Positions 24,308 to 32,837 of a stretch of 54,726 nt of DNA are shown piece after piece. The notes below the pieces were generated by a model. That model searched no databases, had not been told where the DNA came from, and saw nothing but the letters and a program-made list of their open reading frames with translations. The stretch lies in assembly GCA_937870825.1 (NCBI GenBank), contig CALMZO010000272.1:1-54726 (forward strand), written 5' to 3'. The translations under genes were made by a program, and so were the position numbers. The first letter of the stretch is position 1. Each line of letters opens with the position of its first letter. The DNA comes from an uncultured Chloroflexota bacterium. Its GTDB lineage: Bacteria > Chloroflexota > Anaerolineae > UBA4142 > SHND01.

Positions 24308-24817
24308 ATGAAAATCGCAATTGGTTCGACGAATCCAACCAAAACGCGCGCAGTCGAAATCGTACTGCGCGCGTTGTATTCTGATTTAGAAATCATCGCG
24401 CTCAACGTGCCGAGTGGAGTTTCCGCGCAGCCGATTGGCGATGCGGAAACGCGGCGCGGCGCGCACAATCGCGCCCGAACTGTTTTGCAAATGACGGATG
24501 CGGCATGGGGTTTTGGTTTGGAAGGCGGCGTGATTCAAACCGAATTTGGTCTCATGACAAACGCGTGGTGCGTCATCGTCGCGCGCGATGGACGCGTCGG
24601 CGTCGGTGGCTCCGCAAATATGTTGCTGCCCGACATCGTCGCGCAACGCGTGCTGCAAGACGGGCGCGAATTGGGTGAAGCGATGGACGAGTACGCGAAC
24701 ACGCAAGATGTGAAACGCGGACAAGGCGCGATTGGCATTTTGACGCGCGGTCTGTTGAATCGGCAAGGCGCGTACGAATACATTGTGAAATTGGCTTTGG
24801 CGCGGATGATGTGGTGA
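24308..24817 (+). CDS. yjjX: Inosine/xanthosine triphosphatase, YjjX family
   Basis: 169 residues from the ATG at 24308, 5 bp after the MATE stop. N-terminus MKIAIGSTNPTKTRAVE is the family hallmark; GDAETRRGAHNRA, GLEGGV and QGAIGILTRGLLNR follow. Hydrolyses ITP/XTP (non-canonical nucleotides) to protect nucleotide pools. Normal length, no missing motif seen. Confidence 0.92.
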   Translation: MKIAIGSTNPTKTRAVEIVLRALYSDLEIIALNVPSGVSAQPIGDAETRRGAHNRARTVLQMTDAAWGFGLEGGVIQTEFGLMTNAWCVIVARDGRVGVGGSANMLLPDIVAQRVLQDGRELGEAMDEYANTQDVKRGQGAIGILTRGLLNRQGAYEYIVKLALARMMW

Positions 24818-24886
24818 GTTTGATAAAACTTTAATCTTTCACTCGCATTTTCATCGGAAAAAAGGCATGCGGAAACTTTCCGGGAA

Positions 24887-24914
24887 TTGACGGACTGGTT
24901 AGGATTTCTATAAT
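24887..24914 (+). promoter_or_regulatory. Strong promoter of lytic transglycosylase gene
   Basis: TTGACG (24887-24892), 16-bp spacer, TATAAT (24909-24914). The transcript would carry a ~130-base leader before the ATG at 25055. Confidence 0.75.
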
Positions 24915-24920
24915 TTCGCA

Positions 24921-25048
24921 CTTGTGTCTGTGCGCGCGCGGGTTACGCGTCGCACAAGAAAATTTACAAGGAGGAAGTTGCAGCAGTAACACGCGTTGCT
25001 GCTACTGAAATGTTCTGCGCCGGGTAGGATGCACGCTGTGTGGCGCAG
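24921..25048 (+). other. Structured 5' leader, possible cis-regulatory RNA
   Basis: Three hairpins can be drawn: CTTGTG..CACAAG (24921-24957); AGCAGTAAC/GTTGCTGCT (24982-25003) with a 4-base loop and one wobble; CTGCGCC (25015-25021)/GGCGCAG (25042-25048). A strong AAGGAGGAAG at ~24967-24976 is not followed by a sensible ORF, only TTG CAG CAG TAA or, further on, a 5-residue MFCAG frame at 25010. No known riboswitch consensus was matched. Confidence 0.45.
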
Positions 25049-25054
25049 TCACCG

Positions 25055-25822
25055 ATGCACCATAAAAAATTACTCTGGGGCGTTCTTGCTTTCACCTGTT
25101 CTCTTGTTGCACCTCTCACAGCCCTCGCCGATTCTCCCAGTCCGACACCCGAACCACCCGTTACCCGCACCATTCCACCAACGCCCACTCCGGTTGCGAC
25201 TCGACCCGTACTCAAATATCTCCGCACCCCCTTAAGCAAATCTGCAAGCAAACCTGCAAGCAAACCTGCAACCAATGCCGCAAGTGCCGGTAAACTCGCC
25301 GCGCCGCGCCCCAAACTCAAAACGTACGCGTTTAGCGAAATCTGGACACTGATTGAGAATTATCGGCGCGTTCATCGCAGTCACTTTTCTGCCGAGCTCA
25401 TCGGCTGTTTGATTTGGGAAGAGAGTGGCTTTCGCCTCGCCGAAAATCCAACATCCGGCGCGCTCGGCTTTGGACAAATTCTTCCCTCCACCTTGCGCGA
25501 GGTCAACAAGCGCTACAAAAAAACCTTTACGCGCGCGCAGCTGTTGACCGCGCCCGAGGCAAGCGTCGAGGCGACCGTATTGACGTTGGAATTGATGTGG
25601 GCGTGGAAAAAAGAAAAAACCGCGTCGCTCCTGGCGTACGCGGGGGGAATGCGAAATTACAATTCCGTTCGGAAATGGCTCACGGCAGAGCCGCTCATGC
25701 TTCAAGCGCGCTGGGCAGAGCGCGCCCCGGCAGCCGACACGCGTGGTGCTGCCAATGCACAAATGGTCAACGCGCTGAAAATTTGTTCACAGCCCGGCTT
25801 TGACCCCAAAGTCCTGTTTTGA
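25055..25822 (+). CDS. Secreted lytic transglycosylase-like protein
   Basis: 255 residues from the ATG at 25055. Signal peptide MHHKKLLWGVLAFTC..ALA (cleavage near 26), a Pro/Thr stretch and a Lys/Ser/Ala linker with SKPASKPA repeats, then a lysozyme-fold SLT domain (~95-250). Catalytic Glu123 lies in WEESGFRLAENPTSGALGFG-Q-I-L-P, the ES..GA.G..Q.. motif. It cleaves peptidoglycan glycan strands outside the membrane. GTG at 25040 is an alternative start. Preceded by a strong promoter and a structured leader. Confidence 0.85.
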   Translation: MHHKKLLWGVLAFTCSLVAPLTALADSPSPTPEPPVTRTIPPTPTPVATRPVLKYLRTPLSKSASKPASKPATNAASAGKLAAPRPKLKTYAFSEIWTLIENYRRVHRSHFSAELIGCLIWEESGFRLAENPTSGALGFGQILPSTLREVNKRYKKTFTRAQLLTAPEASVEATVLTLELMWAWKKEKTASLLAYAGGMRNYNSVRKWLTAEPLMLQARWAERAPAADTRGAANAQMVNALKICSQPGFDPKVLF

Positions 25823-25829
25823 GGTAAGG

Positions 25830-25871
25830 ATGAGGAAAGGAGTGATTTCGCGCCATCGCTCCTTTCCTCAT
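25830..25871. terminator. Bidirectional hairpin between convergent genes
   Basis: ATGAGGAAAGGAGTGAT pairs with ATCGCTCCTTTCCTCAT (17-bp stem with one G-T pair, 8-base loop) between the transglycosylase and yqeY. Confidence 0.8.
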
Positions 25872-25879
25872 GCCCAAGC

Positions 25880-26338
25880 TCATCCCGTCAATTCGCGCAC
25901 AACCTCATTGACCAATTTTCCATCGGCGCGTCCTTTCAAGCGCGTCGCGGACTCTTTCATTACCTTTGGAAATTCGCGCGTGTCCAAATCGGCAATCACT
26001 TTTTCAACTTCTGCCTTGATTTCTTGGCGTGTCATTTGCTCCGGCATGTATTTTTGCAGCGCGTCAATTTCTGCTTGTTCGATGGCGGCGAGTTCCGCGC
26101 GTCCGCCCTTGCTGTACATTTCGATTGACTCGCGCCGCTGTTTGATTTGATTTTCCACGACGCGTAACAAGTCGCCCTCCGTCAGAGGTTTTTGAAAATC
26201 TGCGTTTTTGGGGTCCGTGCGCGCAAACTCCAAATTTCCAATCGCCGCTTTCACCAACCGAATTGCCGTAATGCGATGCTCTGCGTGTGCGCGCATCGCC
26301 TCTCGCAGATCTTGGTCAAGCTGTTCTTTGAGTCCCAT
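25880..26338 (-). CDS. GatB/YqeY-domain protein
   Basis: 152 residues from the ATG at 26338 (MGLKEQLDQDLREAMRAH). A single helical GatB/YqeY domain with RITAIRLVKAAIGNLE, LRVVENQIKQRRESIEMY and the EIDALQKYMPEQMT motif. The domain is the tRNA-binding tail module of GatB; stand-alone YqeY proteins are common and poorly understood. About 67 bp downstream of qor on the same strand. Confidence 0.92.
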   Translation of the reverse strand: MGLKEQLDQDLREAMRAHAEHRITAIRLVKAAIGNLEFARTDPKNADFQKPLTEGDLLRVVENQIKQRRESIEMYSKGGRAELAAIEQAEIDALQKYMPEQMTRQEIKAEVEKVIADLDTREFPKVMKESATRLKGRADGKLVNEVVRELTG

Positions 26339-26356
26339 CCTTGGCAAAATGACTAG

Positions 26357-26390
26357 GCGACAAGGTATCTATGTCACCTTGTCACCTTGT
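26357..26390. repeat. GACAAGGT inverted/tandem repeat before yqeY
   Basis: GACAAGGT and two tandem CACCTTGT(C) units form a hairpin in the gap between qor and yqeY. Similar to the GTGTCAAGGTGTC theme at 45657. Confidence 0.5.
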
Positions 26391-26404
26391 CAATATCTCC
26401 TTCA

Positions 26405-27373
26405 TTAAGGTACTAGCAAAATTTTCCCCATCGCCGCGCGGCTTTCGAGATAACGATGCGCGTCGGCAGCATCACGCAGCGCAAATGTTTTGTCAATGCG
26501 AACACGCAATTTTCCTTCGGCAAGCCATTGAAACAAATCGTTCGCACGCCACGCATATTCTTCCGGCGTCGCGATGTAATGCCCCAGCGTGGGGCGCGTG
26601 AGATACAGCGAACCTTTGCTCATCAGCGTCAGCGGGTCCATCGGCGGCACCGCGCCCGACGCGTTGCCCCACAACACGAGCATCCCGCGCGGCGACAAGC
26701 AGTTCAAACTGCCTTCGTACGTATCCTTGCCCACCGAATCGTACACGACGGGCACGCCGCGATTGTTCGTAATGCGTTTCACTTCGGAAACAAAATCGGT
26801 GTGCGAATACAAAATCACTTCATCGCAGCCCGCCTCACGTGCGACGCGCGCTTTTTCTTCCGTCGAACATGTGCCAATCACTTTTGCGCCCGCGATTTTT
26901 GCAACTTGGACAGTGAGTTGTCCCGCGCCGCCCGCCGCCGCGTGAATTAAACACCATTCGTCGCGTTTCATGGGGTATGTGCTGAAAATCAAATAATGCG
27001 CGGTGAGTCCTTGCAATAAAACTGCCGCCGCGTCCTCGAACGAAACCGCGTCGGGAACGCGCACAACGCGATGTGCCGGCACAAGCGCGTATTCTGCATA
27101 CGCGGGCGCGTCGAGTACGAACGCGACGTGTTCGCCGATGCGCGCCGCGTCTACGCCTTCCCCCACCGCGTCAATTTCCCCCGCGCCTTCGCGTCCGAGA
27201 ATCGCGGGCAGCGGCAATGGATAAAGCCCCGTGCGGTGATACGTGTCAATGTAATTGATGCCAATCGCGCGCAATTTCACGCGCACTTGATTCGCGTTTG
27301 GCAACGGCGTCTCGATCTCTTGGTACCGGAGGACATCGGGATTCCCAACATCGTGAATGCGTACAGCGAACAT
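26405..27373 (-). CDS. qor: Quinone oxidoreductase (zinc-independent MDR family)
   Basis: 322 residues. GroES-like N-domain (~1-125: GINYIDTYHRTGLYPLPLP, ILGREGAGEIDAVG) and Rossmann domain (~125-280) with the NADPH motif AAAGGAGQLTVQVAK. Zinc-ligand Cys are absent, as in the Qor/zeta-crystallin branch. Probably reduces quinones by single-electron transfer with NADPH. SD GGAGGAGAG before the ATG. Confidence 0.92.
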   Translation of the reverse strand: MFAVRIHDVGNPDVLRYQEIETPLPNANQVRVKLRAIGINYIDTYHRTGLYPLPLPAILGREGAGEIDAVGEGVDAARIGEHVAFVLDAPAYAEYALVPAHRVVRVPDAVSFEDAAAVLLQGLTAHYLIFSTYPMKRDEWCLIHAAAGGAGQLTVQVAKIAGAKVIGTCSTEEKARVAREAGCDEVILYSHTDFVSEVKRITNNRGVPVVYDSVGKDTYEGSLNCLSPRGMLVLWGNASGAVPPMDPLTLMSKGSLYLTRPTLGHYIATPEEYAWRANDLFQWLAEGKLRVRIDKTFALRDAADAHRYLESRAAMGKILLVP

Positions 27374-27539
27374 AATCTCTCCTCCGTTCTTGTAACGGAC
27401 GACGAATCAGTTTGTCACTCTGCTGATATCACCACTTGAACGCGCGTCGCTTTGCGCTGCGTTTTCCCAAAGACGAATCGCGCCCTGAATGTTTGTAAAG
27501 AGAAACGTGACGGGGTACGACAGCTGTGACAAGTTATTT

Positions 27540-28874
27540 TTATCTCACCTTTCGTATCTGCCGCACCAACACAGTTCCAAGGATAAAGTACAATGTCGCA
27601 AATGCAAAGATGACGGTAAAGCCAAAGGTTCCCGGTTGTCCGCCGGCCGTCGCGCTCGCGTTGTTGAAAAAGTCGAGCAAGAATCCTGCAATGAGCGTCG
27701 CGAGAACTTGCGGCAGTGTCATCGCAATGTGCCAGACTCCCATATCCTTGGCATAATCATCTTCGGAAGGGAGTACTTCGCTCGCCATTGCCCAGTCCAC
27801 CGATTGATACGCGCCGTAACCAATTCCAAAGATGAGCCCGAGCAGCGCGGTGATAGAAAAGTCGGGCGCAAAGAGAACAAATACAATCGGAACGAATGCT
27901 TGAAACGCGCTCGAAATGTACACCATAATTTTGCGCCCGTACCGGTCCGAAAGAATGCCTGCAATGATGGAACTGGGCAGCGCGCCGACAAGAAACATCA
28001 GCAGGAAAACGCTCGTCGCGATGATGGCATTGTCCAGTGTGACCGCGTTGAACAAATTAAATTCTTTGACGACCGAGCCCATGTAAAATTGCAGGAACGG
28101 TTGGATGCTGTACACGCCCATCACCATCAAGAAGCGTGTCAAAAAGACCCAGCGAAAATCATGGTCACGCAGCGGTTCAATCAAGCCCTTGAGAAATGTG
28201 CCCAAAACAAACGGCGGCGGTTTGCGCGTGAGCGGGGGCTCTTTGACAAACACAACTGTTCCCAACATTCCGACGAGCAATATGCCGCCGGTGAAATAAT
28301 AGAGCGCGGTAATGTCAGTACTCCCGCCGCTCGTAAAGAGAAAGGGCGCGAGCGCCGCAATCAGCGTGCCAAAAATCGTCATCAGCCCGTACCAGCCGGA
28401 CGCGCTCCCGCGTTGGTCAGCCGGAACCACATCGGGAATCAACGCGGAATACGGCGCGGTGGCAACATTGTTCCAGAACTGCGTCCACAAAAACGCGGCG
28501 ATGTACAACGGCAGGGACGACATGTCATTGGCGCGCGGAAAATATGCCAAGCCGAGCAAACCGCCAAGATTCATCACCGTTCCCAAAACAATCCACGGGC
28601 GACGCCGCCCAAATGGTGTAACAATGCGGTCACTCAACGCGCCAAAGATGGGCGCAACGACCATCGAGAGAAATGCGCCGATGGCGAGAACGGTGCCGAG
28701 CGTTTGTCCGCGTACCGCTTCGCCGCCAATCATCTCTGCCTGCGCGGGCAGTGTCGTGATGAGAATAATCGTCCAGTGCGCGCTCACGCCGAACCAAAAG
28801 AGCGAGAGCATCGCTTGATTGAACGTGGACATGCGCTGCTTGTCGGTGATTGCTGTTGCGGTAAGGGTAGCCAT
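27540..28874 (-). CDS. MFS transporter, sugar/GPH-like branch
   Basis: 444 residues from the ATG at 28874 (MATLTATAITDKQRM). Twelve predicted helices. The loop after TM2 reads GALSDRIVTPFGRRRPWI and the equivalent in the second half GILSDRYGRKIMVY, the MFS A-motif; the RTPFGRRRP form is typical of SLC45/GPH-like sucrose/sugar carriers. Proton-coupled uptake is likely but the substrate is unknown. The upstream 20 residues of the longer frame are not needed. Confidence 0.85.
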   Translation of the reverse strand: MATLTATAITDKQRMSTFNQAMLSLFWFGVSAHWTIILITTLPAQAEMIGGEAVRGQTLGTVLAIGAFLSMVVAPIFGALSDRIVTPFGRRRPWIVLGTVMNLGGLLGLAYFPRANDMSSLPLYIAAFLWTQFWNNVATAPYSALIPDVVPADQRGSASGWYGLMTIFGTLIAALAPFLFTSGGSTDITALYYFTGGILLVGMLGTVVFVKEPPLTRKPPPFVLGTFLKGLIEPLRDHDFRWVFLTRFLMVMGVYSIQPFLQFYMGSVVKEFNLFNAVTLDNAIIATSVFLLMFLVGALPSSIIAGILSDRYGRKIMVYISSAFQAFVPIVFVLFAPDFSITALLGLIFGIGYGAYQSVDWAMASEVLPSEDDYAKDMGVWHIAMTLPQVLATLIAGFLLDFFNNASATAGGQPGTFGFTVIFAFATLYFILGTVLVRQIRKVR

Positions 28875-29105
28875 AGGAATTTTGCGGATTAAAGATTTCA
28901 GAAGAGCAGTTCTGAAGTCTCCTCTCACGAACAAGAACGATTATTTTCTGCGATTAAATAATTCCTTCGCCGCCACTTCAAGACCAATCACCGCCAAAAC
29001 GCGCCCAAGTCGCCATTTCCTTCATTTCCCTTATTTCCATTCCTTGCCATAGTTCCTGAACCGTCGCGCAAAGGGAAGGGTAAGAAATAACGGAATTATT
29101 CGAGT

Positions 29106-29651
29106 TTAGTCCATCACATTCCGTTCTTGGCGTTCGCGTTCTTCTGCATCAATCGGATGTTCCAACTCGTGTTCGCTTGCGCCGCCGCCGCGAATGAGTT
29201 CGAGCGCGTGGGGGAGCGCGGGGAGAATCGTGAGAAAATTTTCGCGCGCGGCTTTCGGACTGCCCGGTAAATTCACAATCAGTGTGCGTCCGCGAATGCC
29301 TGCCACCATGCGCGATAACATCGCGTGCGGCGTTTTTTGCAGCGACGCGTGAATCATCGCGTGCACGAGGCCCGGCGCTTCGCGTTCAATCGCCGCGCGC
29401 GTCGCTTCGGGCGTCACGTCGCGCGGGGCAAAGCCCGTGCCGCCGGTGGTGAGAATCAAGTCCATGTGCGCGTCGTCACACCATTTTTCGATGGCGCGTT
29501 TGATTTCTATGAAATCGTCAGGGCAAATGTGATAGAGATCGTGCGGCTGCTGAAAATGTTGTTCGACCAATTCGATGAGCGCAGGTCCCGATTCGTCTTC
29601 GTAGACGCCCTCGTAGGCGCGGTCAGAAATTGTAAGGATGCCGATTCGCAT
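29106..29651 (-). CDS. mog: Molybdopterin adenylyltransferase Mog/MoaB family
   Basis: 181 residues. MoCF-biosynthesis domain with ILTISDRAYEGVYEDESGPA and the GGTGFAPRDVTPEAT motif, then LIVNLPGSPKAARE. Activates molybdopterin with ATP before metal insertion. A promoter (TTGACA 29688-29683, 17 bp, TTATCA 29665-29660) places the transcription start about at the ATG, so the mRNA may be leaderless. No other moa/moe gene is in the window. The Glu/Arg-rich tail is slightly long. Confidence 0.9.
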   Translation of the reverse strand: MRIGILTISDRAYEGVYEDESGPALIELVEQHFQQPHDLYHICPDDFIEIKRAIEKWCDDAHMDLILTTGGTGFAPRDVTPEATRAAIEREAPGLVHAMIHASLQKTPHAMLSRMVAGIRGRTLIVNLPGSPKAARENFLTILPALPHALELIRGGGASEHELEHPIDAEERERQERNVMD

Positions 29652-29897
29652 GGACGGGATGATAAATGAGGATGGCGCGCGCTGTCAATCGCCAAAACGA
29701 TACAATGGGGTATTCCCAAGTGCGGGCGCACGCGTCGTAATTCAATCATGGAAAAATGTTCACACAGACCGCCGAGACATTTCGCACCGTGACACTGCCG
29801 CGTTGGTCATTGATTGTGTTGATGGGGTATATGTTGCAGACGAGCCAAGAGAAATGGGGGGAAATCAGAAAAATGGATTTCCTTCCGTCCCCTTCTT
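29652..29897. other. Gap between mog and the DmpA-type gene
   Basis: 246 bp holding the mog promoter on the minus strand. A plus-strand 60-codon frame at 29756-29938 is possible but overlaps the end of the downstream gene and has no SD; I do not count it as a gene. Confidence 0.4.
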
Positions 29898-31037
29898 TTA
29901 GGGCAAATGCACGTGCGGATGCCCGTACTTGTGCATGATTTCCACCGTCTCGTAAATCGGCAGCGCGTGAATGATGCGATTGTCGCGCCCAATCATTGTT
30001 TCGGCTTTGAACAATGAATTGAGGACGGCTTCTTCGGTGGCTTCAACCACTGCGTCAAACAAGGTGTTGATGAGTTGTGTGTCCTCGACCACTTGTTCGA
30101 GCGCGAGGGTGTGGGACGTGGAATGATGCGGACGATTGCGCGTGGTGGAAAACGCGATGGCGAAATCGCCGCTGGTATTGCCGCCTTGCGTTCCCGTGCG
30201 CGCGAGCCCGAACGTTGCGCGGGTGCCCATGCGCCGCAGTTGCCGCGAACTCATCGGCGCGTCGGTGGCAATGACAACAATCACCGAACCTTGCGAATCG
30301 CGTTTGATACGTTCATCATAATCAACGAGTTCGCGTCCAACAGGCACGCCGTCAATCCGCAATTTGCGCCGCGAACCAAAATTCGATTGCACGAGTACGC
30401 CGACGGTGTAACGTCCAAGTTCCTCGGGCAGGACGCGCGACGATGTGCCGATGCCGCCTTTGAATTCATAACAAATCATCCCCGTTCCACCGCCCACCGC
30501 GCCTTCGGTGACAATGCCCTCGCGCGCGGAATCAATTGCTTCGTACACCTGCGCGCGGGTTACGTGCCTGCCGCGAATGTCATTCAAATAACTGTCGCTC
30601 GTCTCTGCCACAATGGGCGAAATGCCCCAGGTGGTAATCCCCATCGCCGCGCTGTGGTCGAACGCCCAATCCATCACCGCATCTGCGACGCGCGGCACGT
30701 TCATTGTATTTGTAAGCATCAACGGTCCTTCCAGAACGCCCATCTCGTCAATTTGCTGCGTGTTGGTGACTTCGCCGAAACCGTTGATGCGGACGACTGC
30801 GCCGGTGACTTTATCCAAAAATAAATCGTCGCCGTGCGGGAGAATCGCAGTGACACCGGTACGAATCGGTCCTTCGCCCGGAACGAGCGCGCCTTTGCCT
30901 TGAATGATGGTCGAGTGTCCAACGCGCACGCCGCGCACGTCCGTAAGCGCGTTGTGAAATCCTGTGTTGAGAAAACCGATTTGAATGCCGAGGTCGCGCG
31001 CGCGCGGACGATTGCCGAAAGTTGGGGATTCGCTCAT
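29898..31037 (-). CDS. DmpA/P1-family Ntn-type aminopeptidase
   Basis: 379 residues. S58/P1-family fold: NALTDVRGVRVGHSTI near the start, GVTAILPHGDDL, GAVVRINGFGEV and VGGGTGMICYEFKGGIGTSS. The self-cleaving Gly250-Ser251 lies in DSQGSVIVVIATDAP, where Ser becomes the N-terminal nucleophile of the beta chain. Members remove N-terminal D- or L-residues or act on beta-peptides; specificity here is unknown. No signal peptide, so probably cytoplasmic. Confidence 0.92.
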   Translation of the reverse strand: MSESPTFGNRPRARDLGIQIGFLNTGFHNALTDVRGVRVGHSTIIQGKGALVPGEGPIRTGVTAILPHGDDLFLDKVTGAVVRINGFGEVTNTQQIDEMGVLEGPLMLTNTMNVPRVADAVMDWAFDHSAAMGITTWGISPIVAETSDSYLNDIRGRHVTRAQVYEAIDSAREGIVTEGAVGGGTGMICYEFKGGIGTSSRVLPEELGRYTVGVLVQSNFGSRRKLRIDGVPVGRELVDYDERIKRDSQGSVIVVIATDAPMSSRQLRRMGTRATFGLARTGTQGGNTSGDFAIAFSTTRNRPHHSTSHTLALEQVVEDTQLINTLFDAVVEATEEAVLNSLFKAETMIGRDNRIIHALPIYETVEIMHKYGHPHVHLP

Positions 31038-31158
31038 GGAGGGGATGATATGCGCGGAGGGGAGGGGTTGTCAATGGCTTGAGCAGCGCTTGGTTATCGT
31101 TTATACTTGCGCGCGTTTCATTCAAAATCAATTCATTTTAAAAAAGGAATCATGCGCT

Positions 31159-31443
31159 GTGCCGCCCAAACATATTTATTACAGCAAGTTTCCCTCGCTC
31201 TGTCATAATGCTTCCAACGTAATTGTCAAAAGCAAGAATGGCGAGTACGTCACACAGAATTGTACAACGTGTGGCAACGCAGACCCGCTGGACATTTCCG
31301 GCGTGCCGACTTTTTATTGTCCAGTCTGCAACAAATCTGTCGAAAGAGTAAAGCGCACAAAATCGTTATACGATTGTCGTCACTGTAAAATCAAATGGGA
31401 ATTGGCGACGATTGTGCCGGATTGGAAAGAATTGTTTCCGTGA
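31159..31443 (+). CDS. Small zinc-finger protein, unknown
   Basis: 94 residues from a GTG at 31159 with AAGGA upstream; reads VPPKHIYYSKFPSLCHNASN. Five or more Cys in CxxC-type spacing: NCTTCGN, FYCPVCNK, YDCRHCK, suggesting two zinc knuckles. Ends WKELFP. There is no membrane segment. The start is less certain than the frame, because 30985-31158 in the same frame overlaps the divergent peptidase gene. Possibly an HNH-less restriction-type or regulator zinc ribbon; function not assigned. Confidence 0.65.
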   Translation: MPPKHIYYSKFPSLCHNASNVIVKSKNGEYVTQNCTTCGNADPLDISGVPTFYCPVCNKSVERVKRTKSLYDCRHCKIKWELATIVPDWKELFP

Positions 31444-31464
31444 TTTTTTTAATTGACAACAGCA

Positions 31465-31500
31465 ACAAAAAACTCCACTCGTCAGAGTGGAGTTTTTTGT
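31465..31500. terminator. Bidirectional terminator
   Basis: ACAAAAAACTCCACTC / GAGTGGAGTTTTTTGT, a 16-bp perfect stem with loop GTCA, between the convergent zinc-finger and LysM genes. Confidence 0.9.
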
Positions 31501-31501
31501 T

Positions 31502-32761
31502 TCAATAGATTACAAGCGCCATGTTGTTGAAATAACTAGAGGTGCGCTGATGATTCGCCCAACTGGTGAAACGCACACTGCCGTCGTACGGGTCATGGTA
31601 CGTTACCCCCTTGTCGGTTGCGGCGACGATGACGACAGTGTGTTCGTACGGGGTGAGCGGAACCTGGATGCCGCTGGCGAGTTGAACCCACTGCGGACGT
31701 TGATGCGATTCGCGCCACGTCGTCCACCAAATCACTGCGCGTCCTTGTTTCAAATCTTCGAGGATGCTTGTTTTAAATTTTTCGTACGATTGTCCATAGT
31801 ACGCCGTGGACTGTCTGCCGAGTTTCGCCAAACCTTTTTGCAGTCCCTGCGCGTACGTGCCGTAATGGGTCAGTCCGCCAATGAATTCGTAATTGGTCTC
31901 GCCGCGAATGCCTTCAAACGGATTTTCACTGCGCGGCATCGCGGCGACGATTTGCGCTTCGCTCAACGCGCCGCGCAATACCATAGACGCGGCAGCTTCT
32001 TCACACGTAAGCGTTTGCTGTTGACGATAGGTGGGAATATTTTCGACGCGCGCGATTAGACCAGACGACGCGGCATTGTTCGCGGGTTGCCCTGCGCTTG
32101 TCGAAGGGTTGGGGGTAGTCGTTTGTGTGGACGCGCTCGCGCTGTTGGGGATGACGAGACGCTGTCCCGTATTCACGAACGGCGTCGGTAAATTGTTCGC
32201 GACGCGGATTGCCGCCATTGTCGTGTTGTGCTTGAACGCGATGCCGTACAACGTATCGCCCGCCTGGACAATGTAGGTGATGGTTGTTTTGGGCGACGCG
32301 TTGGAATTTTGATTCGTGGTATTTGACGACGGCGCGTTGTTTTGTGCTTTTGCCGCGCCGGGAATTTTCAATGACCAGCCGGTGTACAAAAATCCGTTCG
32401 GCGGAATGTTGTTGGCTTCGGCGATTGCACTGACGGAAATGCCGAATTTGCGCGAGAGAGAGGAAAGTGTGTCGCCCGCGCGCACGACGTACATTCCGCT
32501 CGGCGACGCGTGCGCGACAGAGACAGGCGCGGCGGTATTGGAATTGCCACTCGTGGGAATCTTCAAACGCTGTCCCGCGTACACCCAACTCTGAGTCGTA
32601 ATTCCATTCGCGGTTGCCAACGCTTGCGGTGAAACGCCGTACTTGCGCGCGATGGAATACAGCGTTTCGCCATACGCGACGATGTGTGTGGGATTGTCCG
32701 CGCGCGCGATGGCGGGAAATAAAAACGCGCACAAGACGAGAGCGAAAACAATTCGTCTCAT
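31502..32761 (-). CDS. Secreted protein with three LysM domains and a C39-like peptidase domain
   Basis: 419 residues. Signal peptide 1-21 (cleavage ARA-DN). LysM repeats at ~26-68, ~90-133 and ~161-204, each with the Y..(R/Q)AGDTL..(I/L)..K(Y/F) pattern and ending LKIP or LVIP; Ser/Thr/Asn-rich linkers. The C-terminal domain (~240-419) is papain-like (peptidase C39_2 type) with probable Cys253 (LTCEEAAASM), His374 (YEHTVVIV) and Asp390. LysM modules hold it on peptidoglycan; the peptidase may process peptides or the wall. Confidence 0.88.
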   Translation of the reverse strand: MRRIVFALVLCAFLFPAIARADNPTHIVAYGETLYSIARKYGVSPQALATANGITTQSWVYAGQRLKIPTSGNSNTAAPVSVAHASPSGMYVVRAGDTLSSLSRKFGISVSAIAEANNIPPNGFLYTGWSLKIPGAAKAQNNAPSSNTTNQNSNASPKTTITYIVQAGDTLYGIAFKHNTTMAAIRVANNLPTPFVNTGQRLVIPNSASASTQTTTPNPSTSAGQPANNAASSGLIARVENIPTYRQQQTLTCEEAAASMVLRGALSEAQIVAAMPRSENPFEGIRGETNYEFIGGLTHYGTYAQGLQKGLAKLGRQSTAYYGQSYEKFKTSILEDLKQGRAVIWWTTWRESHQRPQWVQLASGIQVPLTPYEHTVVIVAATDKGVTYHDPYDGSVRFTSWANHQRTSSYFNNMALVIY

Positions 32762-32804
32762 GCGCGCATTGTATCAGAAAAATGCGCGGCGCGCGAGTTG
32801 AAAA

Positions 32805-32837
32805 AAACCTTCGAGGTGTCGGACACCTCGAAGGTTT
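32805..32837. terminator. Hairpin terminator with ACCTTCGAGG stem
   Basis: AAACCTTCGAGGTGTC / GACACCTCGAAGGTTT, 16-bp perfect stem, one-base formal loop. It follows the PHP-AlbA gene on the minus strand. Confidence 0.82.

Noticed and set aside
24915..25050. c-di-GMP (GEMM) riboswitch before the transglycosylase
   Set aside because: Only short pieces (GGTAGG, ACCGATG) resemble GEMM; the conserved 5' GCACAGGGCAAACC core is missing.
27489..28892. 467-codon open frame on the plus strand
   Set aside because: Exactly antisense to the MFS gene, with a basic, His/Arg/Asn-rich, low-hydrophobicity product; a shadow frame.
29756..29938. 60-codon plus-strand frame after mog
   Set aside because: No SD or promoter, overlaps the end of the DmpA-type gene, no recognisable feature.
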